Assembly (NCBI GenBank): GCA_965242785.1
Contig: CBDETA010000004.1
Coordinates: 1,240,001 to 1,304,000 of the forward strand
Direction of reading: 5' to 3'
Length of the DNA: 64,000 nt
Origin: Maricaulis sp965242785
GTDB taxonomy: Bacteria; Pseudomonadota; Alphaproteobacteria; Caulobacterales; Maricaulaceae
Shown: positions 9,333-18,376 of the stretch, piece after piece
Numbering within the stretch: the stretch's first letter is position 1
How the letters are laid out: the number at the start of each line of letters is the position of its first letter
Notes under the pieces: model-generated
What the model saw: only the letters and a program-made list of their open reading frames with translations
Database searches by the model: none
What the model was told of the DNA's origin: nothing
Program-made: the position numbers and the translations under genes

Positions 9333-9478
9333 GTGTCTGGCTCCCACGATATTGGTCGGCCGGTTGACCGGCCCTGTGTTGCCAGCTGCCCCTTCGCTGG
9401 AGCGGGCCCGGTGCGTCTGGCGGCGCCGGTGCCGAAGTCTTCGCCCGGAGTCTATTGCGCCCGGGCGGGGGCGGCAAT

Positions 9479-9502
9479 CGGGGCCCGGCGAACCGGGCCC
9501 CG
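9479..9502 (-). terminator. GC-rich hairpin after the TonB-dependent receptor gene
   Basis: Perfect 10-bp inverted repeat (CGGGGCCCGG / CCGGGCCCCG) with a CGAA tetraloop, directly after the receptor stop codon at 9509. No U-tract follows on the minus strand, so termination may be weak or the hairpin may protect the transcript's 3' end. Confidence 0.5.
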
Positions 9503-9508
9503 AACGCG

Positions 9509-11614
9509 TCAGAACGTGTCGGTGATGCGCAGATAGATTGTCTGGCCCATCGAGATATTGCGGTATTCCTCTGCCAGCACGACGCCATTGGCGCGCGAGC
9601 CGTCATAGATCACCTGCCGGCGGTCATCGCCATTGTTGAAGACCCCGTCGACGCCGGCACGGATCGTGGCGCCAAAGAAACGGGTGGTTTCCACATAAAC
9701 GTCCAGATCGCCGTCGGTGTTGTCATATTCCTCAAAACGCTGGGCGCGGTAGGATTCACCGTCCGACAGCCAGAAATAATCGAAACCCCACGCCATCTGC
9801 TGCTGCGGGAAGGTCTGGCGGTAGTCCAGCCGGAATTCCCACATCCGCACGCCGGACCAGGGCCGGTCGACGCCAGTGAGCGGGTCTTCGACATTGGTGC
9901 CATAGTATTCCAGGAACACATCCAGCACCGCATTGGACAGGCCGAACCGGTCCAGCGGCGAGGTGAGATTGCCGGTGACCCGGAAATTGGTGCCATCGCC
10001 GATATTGCCCGGCGCATCAAACACGCCGTTCGGTGTGGTGATCGGGACCCAGCCGTCCAGGTCCTCGACCCAGTCATAGCCGACCTGCAGCGAGAAGGAG
10101 CCGTCCTCGCCGAAGCGCCGCTCCCACTCGGCTTCCAGCGTCCAGGTGCGCTGGGGCACATAGTCCGGATTGCCCAGGGTGGAGTTGTTGTCCGCCACAT
10201 CCACCGAACTGGCGAACTTGCCAAATTCCAGCTGGTCGACATCCCGCCGCGCGGTAAAGCGGATCCGGTTCTGGTCATCATGCCGCCAGTTCAGCGTGAT
10301 CGACGGCTTGGCATAGGTGAAGCTGCGCGACTGGTTGGCATCCCCGGTCTGCTCGATCTCGGAGAACTCGTAACGAAGGCCGCTTTCCAGGCTCAGCCGG
10401 TCCGAAATGGTCCAGACGTGGTTGGCGAAGATCTCGCTGCGCGTTTCTTCCACCTTGGTGTTGGCCACAGGCAGCATGATCCGCGTCACCGAAGTCCCGT
10501 CATCCTCGAACAGGTCCAGCGTCACATCCCGCGAATTGACTGCCGTTTCGCCGCCCACTTCCAGCGAGTGCCGGTCATTCGGGTTCCAGTTGAAGGTCTG
10601 GCGGAAAGCCGTTTCCTCATACCGTCCCTCGAATTCGATGATGGTGGCACCGAGAAAGCCGGTGTTCACATCGTACAGCGCATAGGGCTCCGGACCGTCT
10701 TCCCAGCGCTCCCGGCTGGCCAGGGCGATGGTTTCCGACGAGATCGTGTCCGTCAGGTTGCGGTTGTAGGTCGCGGTGGCGGACCAGGACGCTCCGTGAT
10801 TGTCGGTCTGGTTCTGTTCGATCAGGTCCGGATTGCCGGACGGATCGAAGAATTCTGCATAACGCCCGCGCCGCCAGGTCCAGGCGTAGAGGCGTGTGTC
10901 CATGCGCAGGCTGGAATCTTCATCGATCGTCCAGTTCACGGACGCTGTCGGAATAACTTCCGCATACTGGCGCTGATCGCTGTCGCGGGACGTGAAAGTC
11001 AGATCGCCATTGGCGTCATAACCGGCCTGGCGCCGCCGGACCCGGTTGCCGGAGAAGCCGGTATCGATCCCGAAGGAAAAATCCGCGGACCCGACCGGGA
11101 AAGCGTAGGACAATTCGTGCCGGGTCCCGACACGGCCGGAGTCCGACAGCATCAGGCGCCCCGTCCACGCCCCGGACCGACCGGCGCCCTCGCGCAGGAT
11201 CACATTGACCAGTCGCGAGTGTCCGCGCATCTCGAACTGCGGCAGCGCTTCCTGGATCAGTTCCACGCTGGCCACATCGTCCACCGGAATCCGGCTCAGC
11301 ACCGTCTCCAGCGAAAGGGACTTGTTGGAAGGCCGGCGGCCGTTGATCAGAAGGTTGCCGAAACTGTCCCCCAGGCCACGGCGGTCCGTATCGCCATTGG
11401 ACAGGGAGAAGCCGGGGACGCGCCGGACCATGTCCAGGGCGGTCGCCGGTGAGTGGTTGGCAAAGAAGCCCGGTGCATAACTCGCAATTCCGGACTGCGT
11501 TTCGGTAACGTACGCAGGCCCAGCCCCTGCGTCGTCCTGAAAAGCCCAGGACGGGTTACCAATGACTGCGGCTGCCGCGGCCCCTGCGACCACGCCGTAG
11601 ATTGTCCCTCGCAT
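9509..11614 (-). CDS. TonB-dependent outer membrane receptor
   Basis: A 701-residue outer membrane protein: signal peptide (MRGTIYGVVAGAAAAAVIG), then a plug domain around residues 40-150 (ALDMVRRVPGFSLSNGD, LLINGRRPSNKSL, IPVDDVASVELIQE), followed by a beta-barrel ending in the C-terminal aromatic residue (YLRITDTF) recognised by the Bam machinery. The LLINGRRPS plug pattern is that of a receptor class common in Caulobacterales and sphingomonads. No transport partner is adjacent, so the ligand cannot be named. Confidence 0.9.
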   Translation of the reverse strand: MRGTIYGVVAGAAAAAVIGNPSWAFQDDAGAGPAYVTETQSGIASYAPGFFANHSPATALDMVRRVPGFSLSNGDTDRRGLGDSFGNLLINGRRPSNKSLSLETVLSRIPVDDVASVELIQEALPQFEMRGHSRLVNVILREGAGRSGAWTGRLMLSDSGRVGTRHELSYAFPVGSADFSFGIDTGFSGNRVRRRQAGYDANGDLTFTSRDSDQRQYAEVIPTASVNWTIDEDSSLRMDTRLYAWTWRRGRYAEFFDPSGNPDLIEQNQTDNHGASWSATATYNRNLTDTISSETIALASRERWEDGPEPYALYDVNTGFLGATIIEFEGRYEETAFRQTFNWNPNDRHSLEVGGETAVNSRDVTLDLFEDDGTSVTRIMLPVANTKVEETRSEIFANHVWTISDRLSLESGLRYEFSEIEQTGDANQSRSFTYAKPSITLNWRHDDQNRIRFTARRDVDQLEFGKFASSVDVADNNSTLGNPDYVPQRTWTLEAEWERRFGEDGSFSLQVGYDWVEDLDGWVPITTPNGVFDAPGNIGDGTNFRVTGNLTSPLDRFGLSNAVLDVFLEYYGTNVEDPLTGVDRPWSGVRMWEFRLDYRQTFPQQQMAWGFDYFWLSDGESYRAQRFEEYDNTDGDLDVYVETTRFFGATIRAGVDGVFNNGDDRRQVIYDGSRANGVVLAEEYRNISMGQTIYLRITDTF

Positions 11615-11732
11615 GATTTCCCTTGTATGTACGCCTGCCCAGTCCCCTCATTCACTGGAGTAATACAGGCCAGATACTGATCCAATGTAAGGATCGGTAA
11701 GGTGCATCACGGGACTGTTATGACAACGGTGC

Positions 11733-13148
11733 TCAACCGCCGGCACCGCCCACTGTCAGGCCGGAAATCTTCAGGCTGGGCTGGCCGACACCCACAGGAA
11801 CGCCCTGGCCGCCCTTGCCGCACATGCCGACGCCGGGATCCATTTCAAAGTCATCCCCGATCATGTTGATCCGGGTGAGGGCGGTCGGGCCGTCCCCGAT
11901 CAGGGTGGCCCCTTTCACCGGTGCGACGACCTTGCCGTTCTGCACCCGATAGGCCTCGGTGCACTGGAACACGAACTTGCCCGAGGTGATGTCCACCTGG
12001 CCGCCACCGAAATTCACGGCATAGATGCCGTCCTTCAGGCTCTCGACCATCTCCTCGCGCTTGTGCTGGCCCGCCAGCATGTAGGTATTGGTCATGCGCG
12101 GCATCGGTGCGTGGGCATAGCTTTCACGGCGTCCATTGCCGGTGGGCTTGTGACCCATCAGGCGGGCATTCATGCGGTCCTGCATGTAGCCGACCAGCAC
12201 GCCATCCTCGATCAGCACGGTGCGTTCCGTCGGCGTGCCTTCATCATCAATGGTCAGCGAGCCGCGGCGTTCCGGCATCGTGCCGTCATCAATGACGGTG
12301 ACGCCCTTGGCGGCGACCTGCTGGCCCATGCGGCCGGCAAAGGCGGACGTGCCCTTGCGGTTGAAATCGCCCTCCAGGCCGTGACCGACGGCTTCGTGCA
12401 GCAGCACGGCCGGCCAGCCCGGTCCCAGCACCACATCGAACACTCCGGCCGGGGCATCGACGGCATTCAGATTGACCCGGGCAATGCGCAGCGCCTCGTC
12501 GGCCAGCGGCTTCCAGGCGTCCGGCGTGATCCAGCGGTCGAACTCGGCACGTCCGCCCGCGCCGGCGGAACCGGTTTCGCGGCGGCCATCGCGCTCCACC
12601 GTGACCTGCACATTCAGCCGCACCAGCGGGCGGATGTCCGTCTTCATGTCGCCATCGGCGCGAATGATCGAGATATTCCGCTTGGATCCGGCAATCGAGG
12701 TGGAGACCTGCACCACGCTGGCATCCTTGGTGCGGCAGTAGGCGTCGATCTCCTGCAGCAGCTTGACCTTGGTATCAAAGCCGGGGTGTGCGACCGGATC
12801 GACAGCGTCATAGAGCTTGCGATTGGTGCCCTGCGGTGGCGGCGCCAGAACGCCGGTATGGCCGCGCCGGGCCGCACCGGCCGTTTCCGCGGCACGTTTC
12901 ACCGCGGCCAGGGTCGGATCGGAAGAGTGGGCATAGCCAAAGGCCTCGCCCGCGACGCAGCGCAGGCCGAAGCCGCGATTGCTGTCGAAACTGGCGGATT
13001 TCAGACGGCCATCATCGAACAGCAGGGACTCGGAGGCCGCGGTTTCCAGGAACAGTTCGCCATCATCGGCGCCGGACATCGTGTCGGCGAGGACCGGAGC
13101 CACGTCGTCGGCATCGAATTCAAACTGGCTGATCGGTTCATCTGACAT
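11733..13148 (-). CDS. tldD: Metalloprotease TldD
   Basis: A 471-residue TldD/PmbA-family zinc protease. The catalytic HExxxH motif is visible in LLHEAVGHGLEGD, with the family segments GFGLRCVAGEAFGYAHSSD and MTNTYMLAG..K. TldD acts with its paralogue TldE (PmbA) as a heterodimer that degrades unfolded peptides and processes some peptide natural products or toxins. tldE is not in this window, which is usual. The C-terminus is rich in glycine. Single gene, followed on the same strand by the TonB receptor. Confidence 0.95.
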   Translation of the reverse strand: MSDEPISQFEFDADDVAPVLADTMSGADDGELFLETAASESLLFDDGRLKSASFDSNRGFGLRCVAGEAFGYAHSSDPTLAAVKRAAETAGAARRGHTGVLAPPPQGTNRKLYDAVDPVAHPGFDTKVKLLQEIDAYCRTKDASVVQVSTSIAGSKRNISIIRADGDMKTDIRPLVRLNVQVTVERDGRRETGSAGAGGRAEFDRWITPDAWKPLADEALRIARVNLNAVDAPAGVFDVVLGPGWPAVLLHEAVGHGLEGDFNRKGTSAFAGRMGQQVAAKGVTVIDDGTMPERRGSLTIDDEGTPTERTVLIEDGVLVGYMQDRMNARLMGHKPTGNGRRESYAHAPMPRMTNTYMLAGQHKREEMVESLKDGIYAVNFGGGQVDITSGKFVFQCTEAYRVQNGKVVAPVKGATLIGDGPTALTRINMIGDDFEMDPGVGMCGKGGQGVPVGVGQPSLKISGLTVGGAGG

Positions 13149-13223
13149 GGCGCACGCTCCGCAATTGGCCCGGTCATCATGACATAGTCGAGCCGGCTGC
13201 GGGAGAAAACACGTGCGACTGCG

Positions 13224-13781
13224 TCAGCTTGAACGGGTCACCGTGAAGCGGGCCACCTGCCGCTGCGCCAGATGCCAGTCCGGCCGGGCATTCAGCGCTT
13301 CCATATAGGCCTCATAGGCGGCATGGAGATCGCCCTGGGCTTCGTGGGCGATGCCCCGGTTCAGCCAGGCCTCGGCGACGTGCCGGCCATTCGCCGCGAT
13401 GACCAGGTCGGCCTGCGCGATGGCATCGGTATAACGGTCAAGCCGGATCAGGGCGCTGGAGCGGTTCAGGGCCAGCGAGCTGCGGTCCTGCACGCCCATG
13501 GCTTCGGCCGCGTCATATGCAGCCAGGGCACTCTCGCTATCGCCGCGATACATCAGGATGATGCCGCGATTGACGTGGGTGGCGGCGCGGTCACGACGCA
13601 GAAGCACTGGTGACTCCAGGGCCTCGTCACAATCCTGCAAGGCGCTGCGATCGGTTCGGGTGGCCACTGCGTGCTCAAAACAGACGGCTGCGGGGGATCG
13701 GCCGACGACATGGATCTGCGCTGCAGCCGGAGCAGACAGGGTCACGGAGGCGAGGAACAGGACTGAGACGAATGGACGCAT
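13224..13781 (-). CDS. Exported tetratricopeptide-repeat protein
   Basis: About 185 residues with a signal peptide (MRPFVSVLFLASVTLSAPAAAQ) and at least three TPR-like helical repeats, for example around NRGIILMYRGDSESALAAYDAAE, SSALIRLDRYTDAIAQADL and NRGIAHEAQGDLHAAYEAY. It is probably a periplasmic protein-protein interaction module. ATG 13781 is chosen because AAGGGAG precedes it and the signal peptide starts there; the frame open to 13811 adds no signal features. It is divergent from the cytochrome oxidase operon. Confidence 0.82.
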   Translation of the reverse strand: MRPFVSVLFLASVTLSAPAAAQIHVVGRSPAAVCFEHAVATRTDRSALQDCDEALESPVLLRRDRAATHVNRGIILMYRGDSESALAAYDAAEAMGVQDRSSLALNRSSALIRLDRYTDAIAQADLVIAANGRHVAEAWLNRGIAHEAQGDLHAAYEAYMEALNARPDWHLAQRQVARFTVTRSS

Positions 13782-13945
13782 CACAAGCTCCCTTGGCTCG
13801 GTATAGATCAACGCACACTAGCACACGGAGCCGATCTGGCGCGTTCAACTTTCCGTGGTCGCCGTAGAACGTGTGTATTTTCAATTGGTTGGGATTTGAG
13901 CTGCCGTTTTGTGCGAATGCCTGTACAAAAAATGCCGTTGATGGC

Positions 13946-13974
13946 CTGACAGGGCTGGAGACGGGCTCTATATT
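13946..13974 (+). promoter_or_regulatory. Probable promoter of the cytochrome c oxidase operon
   Basis: CTGACA (13946-13951) and TATATT (13969-13974) are separated by exactly 17 bases, close to the housekeeping-sigma consensus, 58 bases upstream of the coxB start. A leader hairpin follows at 13986-14004. No experimental support. Confidence 0.6.
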
Positions 13975-13985
13975 CCGCCGCGATC

Positions 13986-14004
13986 GGTGGGGGGATTCCC
14001 CACC
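13986..14004 (+). promoter_or_regulatory. Leader hairpin upstream of coxB
   Basis: GGTGGGG (13986-13992) and CCCCACC (13998-14004) form a perfect 7-bp stem around GGATT, inside the predicted 5' untranslated region of the oxidase operon and ending 27 bases before the chosen coxB ATG. It may stabilise the mRNA or control translation; function unknown. Confidence 0.4.
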
Positions 14005-14031
14005 TTAATGCCTGACTTGTTTGGGGAAGCC

Positions 14032-14871
14032 ATGCGATTCCTGACCGCACTCGCGCTCTTTTGGACGACAGCCGCTGCTGGCGCGTTCGCCACTCCCGGC
14101 CAGCCGACCGACGGTGGGCTGAACCTGCAGCCGGCGATGACGCCGATCGCAGAGCGTATCCGGGATTTCCACGACATCCTGTTGTGGATCATCATTCCGA
14201 TCACGCTGTTCGTGATGGGCCTCTTGATCTGGGTCATGATCCGGTACAACCGCAAGGCCAATCCGACGCCGTCCAAGAACAGCCACAACACGCTGCTCGA
14301 AGTGGTGTGGACCGCCGTTCCGGTGCTCATCCTGGTCGTGATCGCCGTTTTCTCCTTCCCGCTCCTGTATTTCCAGGACGAGATCCCGGAAGCCGATTTC
14401 ACCATCAAGGCCACCGGCTATCAGTGGTATTGGGGCTATGAGTATCCGGACCATGAAGTGGCCGAATTCATCTCCACTATGGTCGCCGAGGAAGATCTCG
14501 CCGAAGGCCAGCTGCGCAACCTGTCCGTCGACTATCCGATGGTCGTGCCGGCCGGTGCCACGGTCCGCCTGCAGGTGACCGCCGCCGACGTGATCCACAA
14601 CTGGGCCATGCCGGCCTTCGGTTCCAAGATGGATGCCATTCCGGGCCGCATCAATGAAACCTGGTTCCAGGTCGCCGAAGAGGGCGTCTATTATGGCCAG
14701 TGTTCGGAGCTGTGCGGTATCCGCCACGCCTTCATGCCGATCGAAGTGCATGTGGTGAACCAGGCGACCTTCGACAGCTGGGTCGAGGCCGGTCCGGGCT
14801 CCGACGAAGCCAATGCCATCATTGCTGACTACACCGCCGCGCGGCAAACGCGCCTGGCGCAACTGGACTAG
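14032..14871 (+). CDS. coxB: Cytochrome c oxidase subunit II (aa3 type)
   Basis: The 279-residue subunit that carries the binuclear CuA centre receiving electrons from cytochrome c. After a signal peptide (MRFLTALALFWTTAAAGAFA) come two transmembrane helices (ILLWIIIPITLFVMGLLIWVM and LEVVWTAVPVLILVVIAVF). The periplasmic cupredoxin domain has all CuA ligands: H in DVIHNWAMP and the C-x-E-x-x-x-C-x-x-x-H-x-x-M pattern in QCSELCGIRHAFM. The start at 14032 follows GGGGAAG; an upstream ATG at 14008 is possible. First gene of the oxidase operon. Confidence 0.95.
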   Translation: MRFLTALALFWTTAAAGAFATPGQPTDGGLNLQPAMTPIAERIRDFHDILLWIIIPITLFVMGLLIWVMIRYNRKANPTPSKNSHNTLLEVVWTAVPVLILVVIAVFSFPLLYFQDEIPEADFTIKATGYQWYWGYEYPDHEVAEFISTMVAEEDLAEGQLRNLSVDYPMVVPAGATVRLQVTAADVIHNWAMPAFGSKMDAIPGRINETWFQVAEEGVYYGQCSELCGIRHAFMPIEVHVVNQATFDSWVEAGPGSDEANAIIADYTAARQTRLAQLD

Positions 14872-14885
14872 GGGTGGGCTGAACC

Positions 14886-16502
14886 ATGTCTGCTGACGCT
14901 GCTACGCACGACGATCACACGCCGTCCATGTGGGACTGGCGCCGCTGGGTGCTGTCCACCAACCACAAGGACATCGGCACGATGTACCTGGTCTTCGCGA
15001 TCTTCGCGGGGATCATCGGTGGCGGCCTGTCCGGCCTGATCCGCTGGGAACTGGCCGAGCCGGGCATCCAGGTGTTCAACAACGGCATCTGGGGCAATGA
15101 GCACAATTTCAACGTTGCCACGACGATGCACGGCCTGATCATGATCTTCTTCATGGTCATGCCGGCGATGATCGGCGGGTTCGGCAACTGGTTCGTGCCG
15201 CTGATGATCGGCGCGCCGGACATGGCCTTCCCGCGCATGAACAACATCTCGTTCTGGCTGCTGCCCTTCGCCTTCATCCTCGCGGTGATGTCGATGTTCG
15301 CGCCGGGTGCGGGTGCTGATATCGGTTTCGGCGGTGGCTGGGTGCTCTACCCGCCGCTCTCGACCTCGGGCCATAACGGTCCGGCCATGGACCTATTGAT
15401 CCTGTCGCTGCACATCGCCGGTGTCAGCTCGATCCTGGGTGCCATCAATTTCATCACCACCATCTTCAACATGCGCGCCCCGGGCATGACGATCCACAAG
15501 ATGCCGCTCTTCGTGTGGTCCGTGCTCGTCACCGTCTTCCTGCTGCTGCTGTCGCTGCCGGTTCTGGCCGGCGCCCTGACCATGCTGCTGACGGACCGCA
15601 ATTTCGGCACCGCCTTCTTCGATCCGGCCGGTGGCGGCGATCCGGTGATGTACCAGCACCTGTTCTGGTTCTTCGGTCACCCGGAAGTCTACATCCTGAT
15701 CCTGCCGGGCTTCGGCATTGTCTCGCACATCGTGTCGACCTTCTCGCGCAAGCCGATCTTCGGCTATCTCGGGATGGCCTACGCCATGGTTGCGATCGGC
15801 TTCATCGGCTTCATCGTGTGGGCCCACCACATGTACACGGTCGGCATGCCGGTTGATCTGAAGGCCTATTTCATCGCGGCCACCATGGTCATCGCGGTGC
15901 CAACGGGCATCAAGATCTTCTCCTGGATCGCGACGATGTGGGGCGGCTCGATCACCTTCCGCACCCCGATGATGTGGGCGATCGGCTTCATCTTCCTGTT
16001 CACCGTCGGCGGTGTGACGGGCGTGGTGCTGGCCAATGCCGGCGTCGACCAGGCCCTGCACGACACCTATTACGTCGTCGCGCACTTCCACTACGTGCTG
16101 TCGCTGGGCGCGGTCTTCGCGATCTTCGCCGGCTGGTACTACTGGTTCGAGAAGATCTTCGGCGTGAAGTACAACTCGCTGTTCGCACGGCTGCAGTTCC
16201 TGTTCTTCTTCGTCGGTGCCAACATCATCTTCTTCCCGCAGCACTTCCTGGGCCTGCAGGGCATGCCGCGTCGCTATGTCGACTATCCGGACGCCTTCGC
16301 CTTCTGGAACCAGGTCTCGTCCTGGGGCTATGTGGTGATGCTGGTCGGCATGTTCTTCTTCGTGCTGGTCCTGCTCGACGCCATGATCCGCCGCCGCAAG
16401 GCCGAGGCGAATCCGTGGGGTGAGGGTGCAACCACGCTCGAGTGGACGCTGTCCTCTCCGCCGCCCTTCCACCAGTTCTCCGAGCTGCCGAAGATCAAGT
16501 AG
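14886..16502 (+). CDS. coxA: Cytochrome c oxidase subunit I (aa3 type)
   Basis: Catalytic subunit, 538 residues, 12 transmembrane helices. Ligands to haem a, haem a3 and CuB are visible: H in TMHGLIMIFFM, the HPEVYILILP helix with the His-Tyr crosslink pair, the WAHHMYTVG histidine pair, and HDTYYVVAHFHYVLS near helix X. The D- and K-pathway regions are intact, so it is a proton-pumping A-type oxidase that reduces O2 at the cytoplasmic membrane. It lies 14 bases after coxB. Confidence 0.97.
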   Translation: MSADAATHDDHTPSMWDWRRWVLSTNHKDIGTMYLVFAIFAGIIGGGLSGLIRWELAEPGIQVFNNGIWGNEHNFNVATTMHGLIMIFFMVMPAMIGGFGNWFVPLMIGAPDMAFPRMNNISFWLLPFAFILAVMSMFAPGAGADIGFGGGWVLYPPLSTSGHNGPAMDLLILSLHIAGVSSILGAINFITTIFNMRAPGMTIHKMPLFVWSVLVTVFLLLLSLPVLAGALTMLLTDRNFGTAFFDPAGGGDPVMYQHLFWFFGHPEVYILILPGFGIVSHIVSTFSRKPIFGYLGMAYAMVAIGFIGFIVWAHHMYTVGMPVDLKAYFIAATMVIAVPTGIKIFSWIATMWGGSITFRTPMMWAIGFIFLFTVGGVTGVVLANAGVDQALHDTYYVVAHFHYVLSLGAVFAIFAGWYYWFEKIFGVKYNSLFARLQFLFFFVGANIIFFPQHFLGLQGMPRRYVDYPDAFAFWNQVSSWGYVVMLVGMFFFVLVLLDAMIRRRKAEANPWGEGATTLEWTLSSPPPFHQFSELPKIK

Positions 16503-16510
16503 GTGGACCC

Positions 16511-17503
16511 TTGGATACGCTGACCCAATCCAGCGTCAATCGCACTGAGGGCGAGGCTGTTTCGACAGCCTCGCCCCGCGACTTTTTCGACCTGATGAAA
16601 CCGCGGGTGATGACGCTGGTCGTCTTCACCGCCTTCTCCGGTCTGGTCGCGGCCCCGGTCGATGCAGACCCTTTCCTGGCCTTCATGTCGATCCTGTGCC
16701 TGGCCATGGGCGCCGGCGCCGCCGGGGCGCTGAACATGGCCTATGACGCCGACATCGACGCCACCATGAAGCGCACCCGCCTGCGCCCGGTGCCGCGCGG
16801 GGCCGTGTCGGTCAGCAATGCCTATGGTTTCGGTGTTGTCGCCGCCGTGCTGTCGGTGCTGCTGATGGCGCTGGCCAGCAACTATCTGGCCGCCGGCCTT
16901 TTGGCCTTCTCGATTTTCTTCTACGCCGTCATCTACACGATGATCCTCAAGCGTCGCACGCCGCAGAATATCGTCATCGGCGGCGCCGCCGGTGCCTTTC
17001 CGCCGATGATCGGCTGGGTCGCGGCCACCGGATCGATCTCGCTCGATGCGCTCATCCTGTTCATGATCATCTTCCTGTGGACGCCGCCGCACTCCTGGGC
17101 GCTGGCGCTCTACAAGTCCGGCGACTATGCCGCCGCCAATGTGCCGATGATGCCGGTGGCCAAGGGCGCCAAGTCGACCCGCCTGCAGATCCTGCTCTAC
17201 TCGATCGTCATGGTCGTGTTTGCCGGGGCGCCGGTGCTGACCGGCCTGGGCGGCATCGTCTACGCGGCCACCTCGCTCGGCGGCGGGGCGTTGTTCATGC
17301 TGCTGGCCTGGCGCGTCTTCAATTCGCGCGCTGGTGAGGCAGGCTCGGCGGAAGAGGGCGCACTCTATGCCGTCCGTGCCGGCGACAAGGCGGCCCGCGA
17401 TCTCTTCGCCTTCTCGATCGGCTATCTGGCGGCGCTTTTTGCCGCATTGATCGTCGAGCACGGATTTGGTGCTTTCTGGGCCATTCCCGGAGTAGGCGCA
17501 TGA
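16511..17503 (+). CDS. ctaB: Protohaem IX farnesyltransferase (haem O synthase)
   Basis: UbiA-superfamily enzyme that adds the farnesyl tail to haem b to make haem O, precursor of the oxidase's haem A. The key motif is NMAYDADIDATMKRTRLRP; the second loop is LWTPPHSWALALYKSGDY. About nine membrane helices. The best start is TTG 16511, which follows AGGTGG at the end of coxA; the first ATG in frame (MKPRVM) would lose part of helix 1. Its stop overlaps the next gene's ATG (ATGA at 17500-17503). Confidence 0.92.
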   Translation: MDTLTQSSVNRTEGEAVSTASPRDFFDLMKPRVMTLVVFTAFSGLVAAPVDADPFLAFMSILCLAMGAGAAGALNMAYDADIDATMKRTRLRPVPRGAVSVSNAYGFGVVAAVLSVLLMALASNYLAAGLLAFSIFFYAVIYTMILKRRTPQNIVIGGAAGAFPPMIGWVAATGSISLDALILFMIIFLWTPPHSWALALYKSGDYAAANVPMMPVAKGAKSTRLQILLYSIVMVVFAGAPVLTGLGGIVYAATSLGGGALFMLLAWRVFNSRAGEAGSAEEGALYAVRAGDKAARDLFAFSIGYLAALFAALIVEHGFGAFWAIPGVGA

Positions 17504-17748
17504 CCGACAAGACCGAAACCCCGACCGACGCCGAACAGGCCGCGCAGGACCGCGCCGACAATTTCGGCTTCACCCACCGCGAAGGGCGCGTCACCGGCGA
17601 GCATGTCGCGCTGACGCCGGAGCAGCTGGCCGCCCGCAAGAAGCGCAATGTCTACATCGCGCTGGGCCTGGTCGCCTTCATGGTCGCGGTTTTCCTGATC
17701 ACGGTCGTCCGGCTCAGCCAGAATATTGCGGCGGGAGCGGCCGGATGA
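17500..17748 (+). CDS. Small single-pass membrane protein of the cox operon (CoxF-like)
   Basis: 82 residues: a hydrophilic N-terminal half (NFGFTHREGRVTGEHVALTPEQLAARKKRN) and one membrane helix (VYIALGLVAFMVAVFLITVV). Overlaps ctaB by four bases and ctaG by four bases, so it is translated as part of the oxidase assembly operon. Small proteins of this layout between ctaB and ctaG are known in alphaproteobacterial cox operons (often called CoxF or left hypothetical). A role in oxidase assembly is inferred from position only. Confidence 0.85.
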   Translation: MTDKTETPTDAEQAAQDRADNFGFTHREGRVTGEHVALTPEQLAARKKRNVYIALGLVAFMVAVFLITVVRLSQNIAAGAAG

Positions 17749-18308
17749 TCCGCCTGCCGCAAAACAAGAACACCCGCGTCGCCCTGATGGCCGGCACCAC
17801 TGCCATCGCCATGGTCGGTGCGGCGTTCGCGGCTGTGCCGCTTTACAACCTGTTCTGCCAGGTCACCGGCTATGGCGGCACCACCACGGTGGCCGTCGGC
17901 GAGGCCGGGGTGATCCTGGACCGCGAGATGACGGTGCTGTTCGACGCCAATGCCAATCGGCAGCTGGGCTGGGACTTCCGCCCGGTGCAGCGCTCGATGA
18001 CGGTGCGCGTCGGCGAGACGGCGCTGGCTTATTACACGGCGACCAATAATTCCAACCGGCCCGTGACCGGTGTGGCGACCTTCAACGTCGCCCCGTTCAA
18101 GGCCGCGTCCTATTTTTCCAAGCTGGAATGCTTCTGCTTCACCGAGCAGACGCTGCAGCCCGGCGAAACCGTGCAGATGCCCGTCCTGTTCTTTGTCGAC
18201 CCGCTGATCGACGAGGAAAGCCGGCTGGACGATGTCCACACGATGACGCTGTCCTACACGTTTTTTGAGTCCGAAGGGGATGCGGCATCCGCAGATGCCG
18301 CGCCTTAG
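17745..18308 (+). CDS. ctaG: Cytochrome c oxidase assembly protein, Cox11 family (CuB chaperone)
   Basis: 187 residues: one N-terminal membrane helix and a periplasmic beta domain. The copper-binding motif CFCF is in ECFCFTEQTLQPGE, and the first conserved Cys is in AVPLYNLFCQVTGYGG. Delivers copper to the CuB site of subunit I. The ATG overlaps the preceding small gene's stop. Confidence 0.95.
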   Translation: MIRLPQNKNTRVALMAGTTAIAMVGAAFAAVPLYNLFCQVTGYGGTTTVAVGEAGVILDREMTVLFDANANRQLGWDFRPVQRSMTVRVGETALAYYTATNNSNRPVTGVATFNVAPFKAASYFSKLECFCFTEQTLQPGETVQMPVLFFVDPLIDEESRLDDVHTMTLSYTFFESEGDAASADAAP

Positions 18309-18376
18309 CATTGAACCTTTTGAGCCCGCCCTGTATCAGGGCGCAAAGGGCTGATTGATATCGCAGGAGATTCGCG

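Noticed and set aside
9455..11452. 665-codon plus-strand frame opposite the TonB receptor
   Set aside because: Antisense artefact; the receptor plug and C-terminal aromatic residue are on the minus strand.
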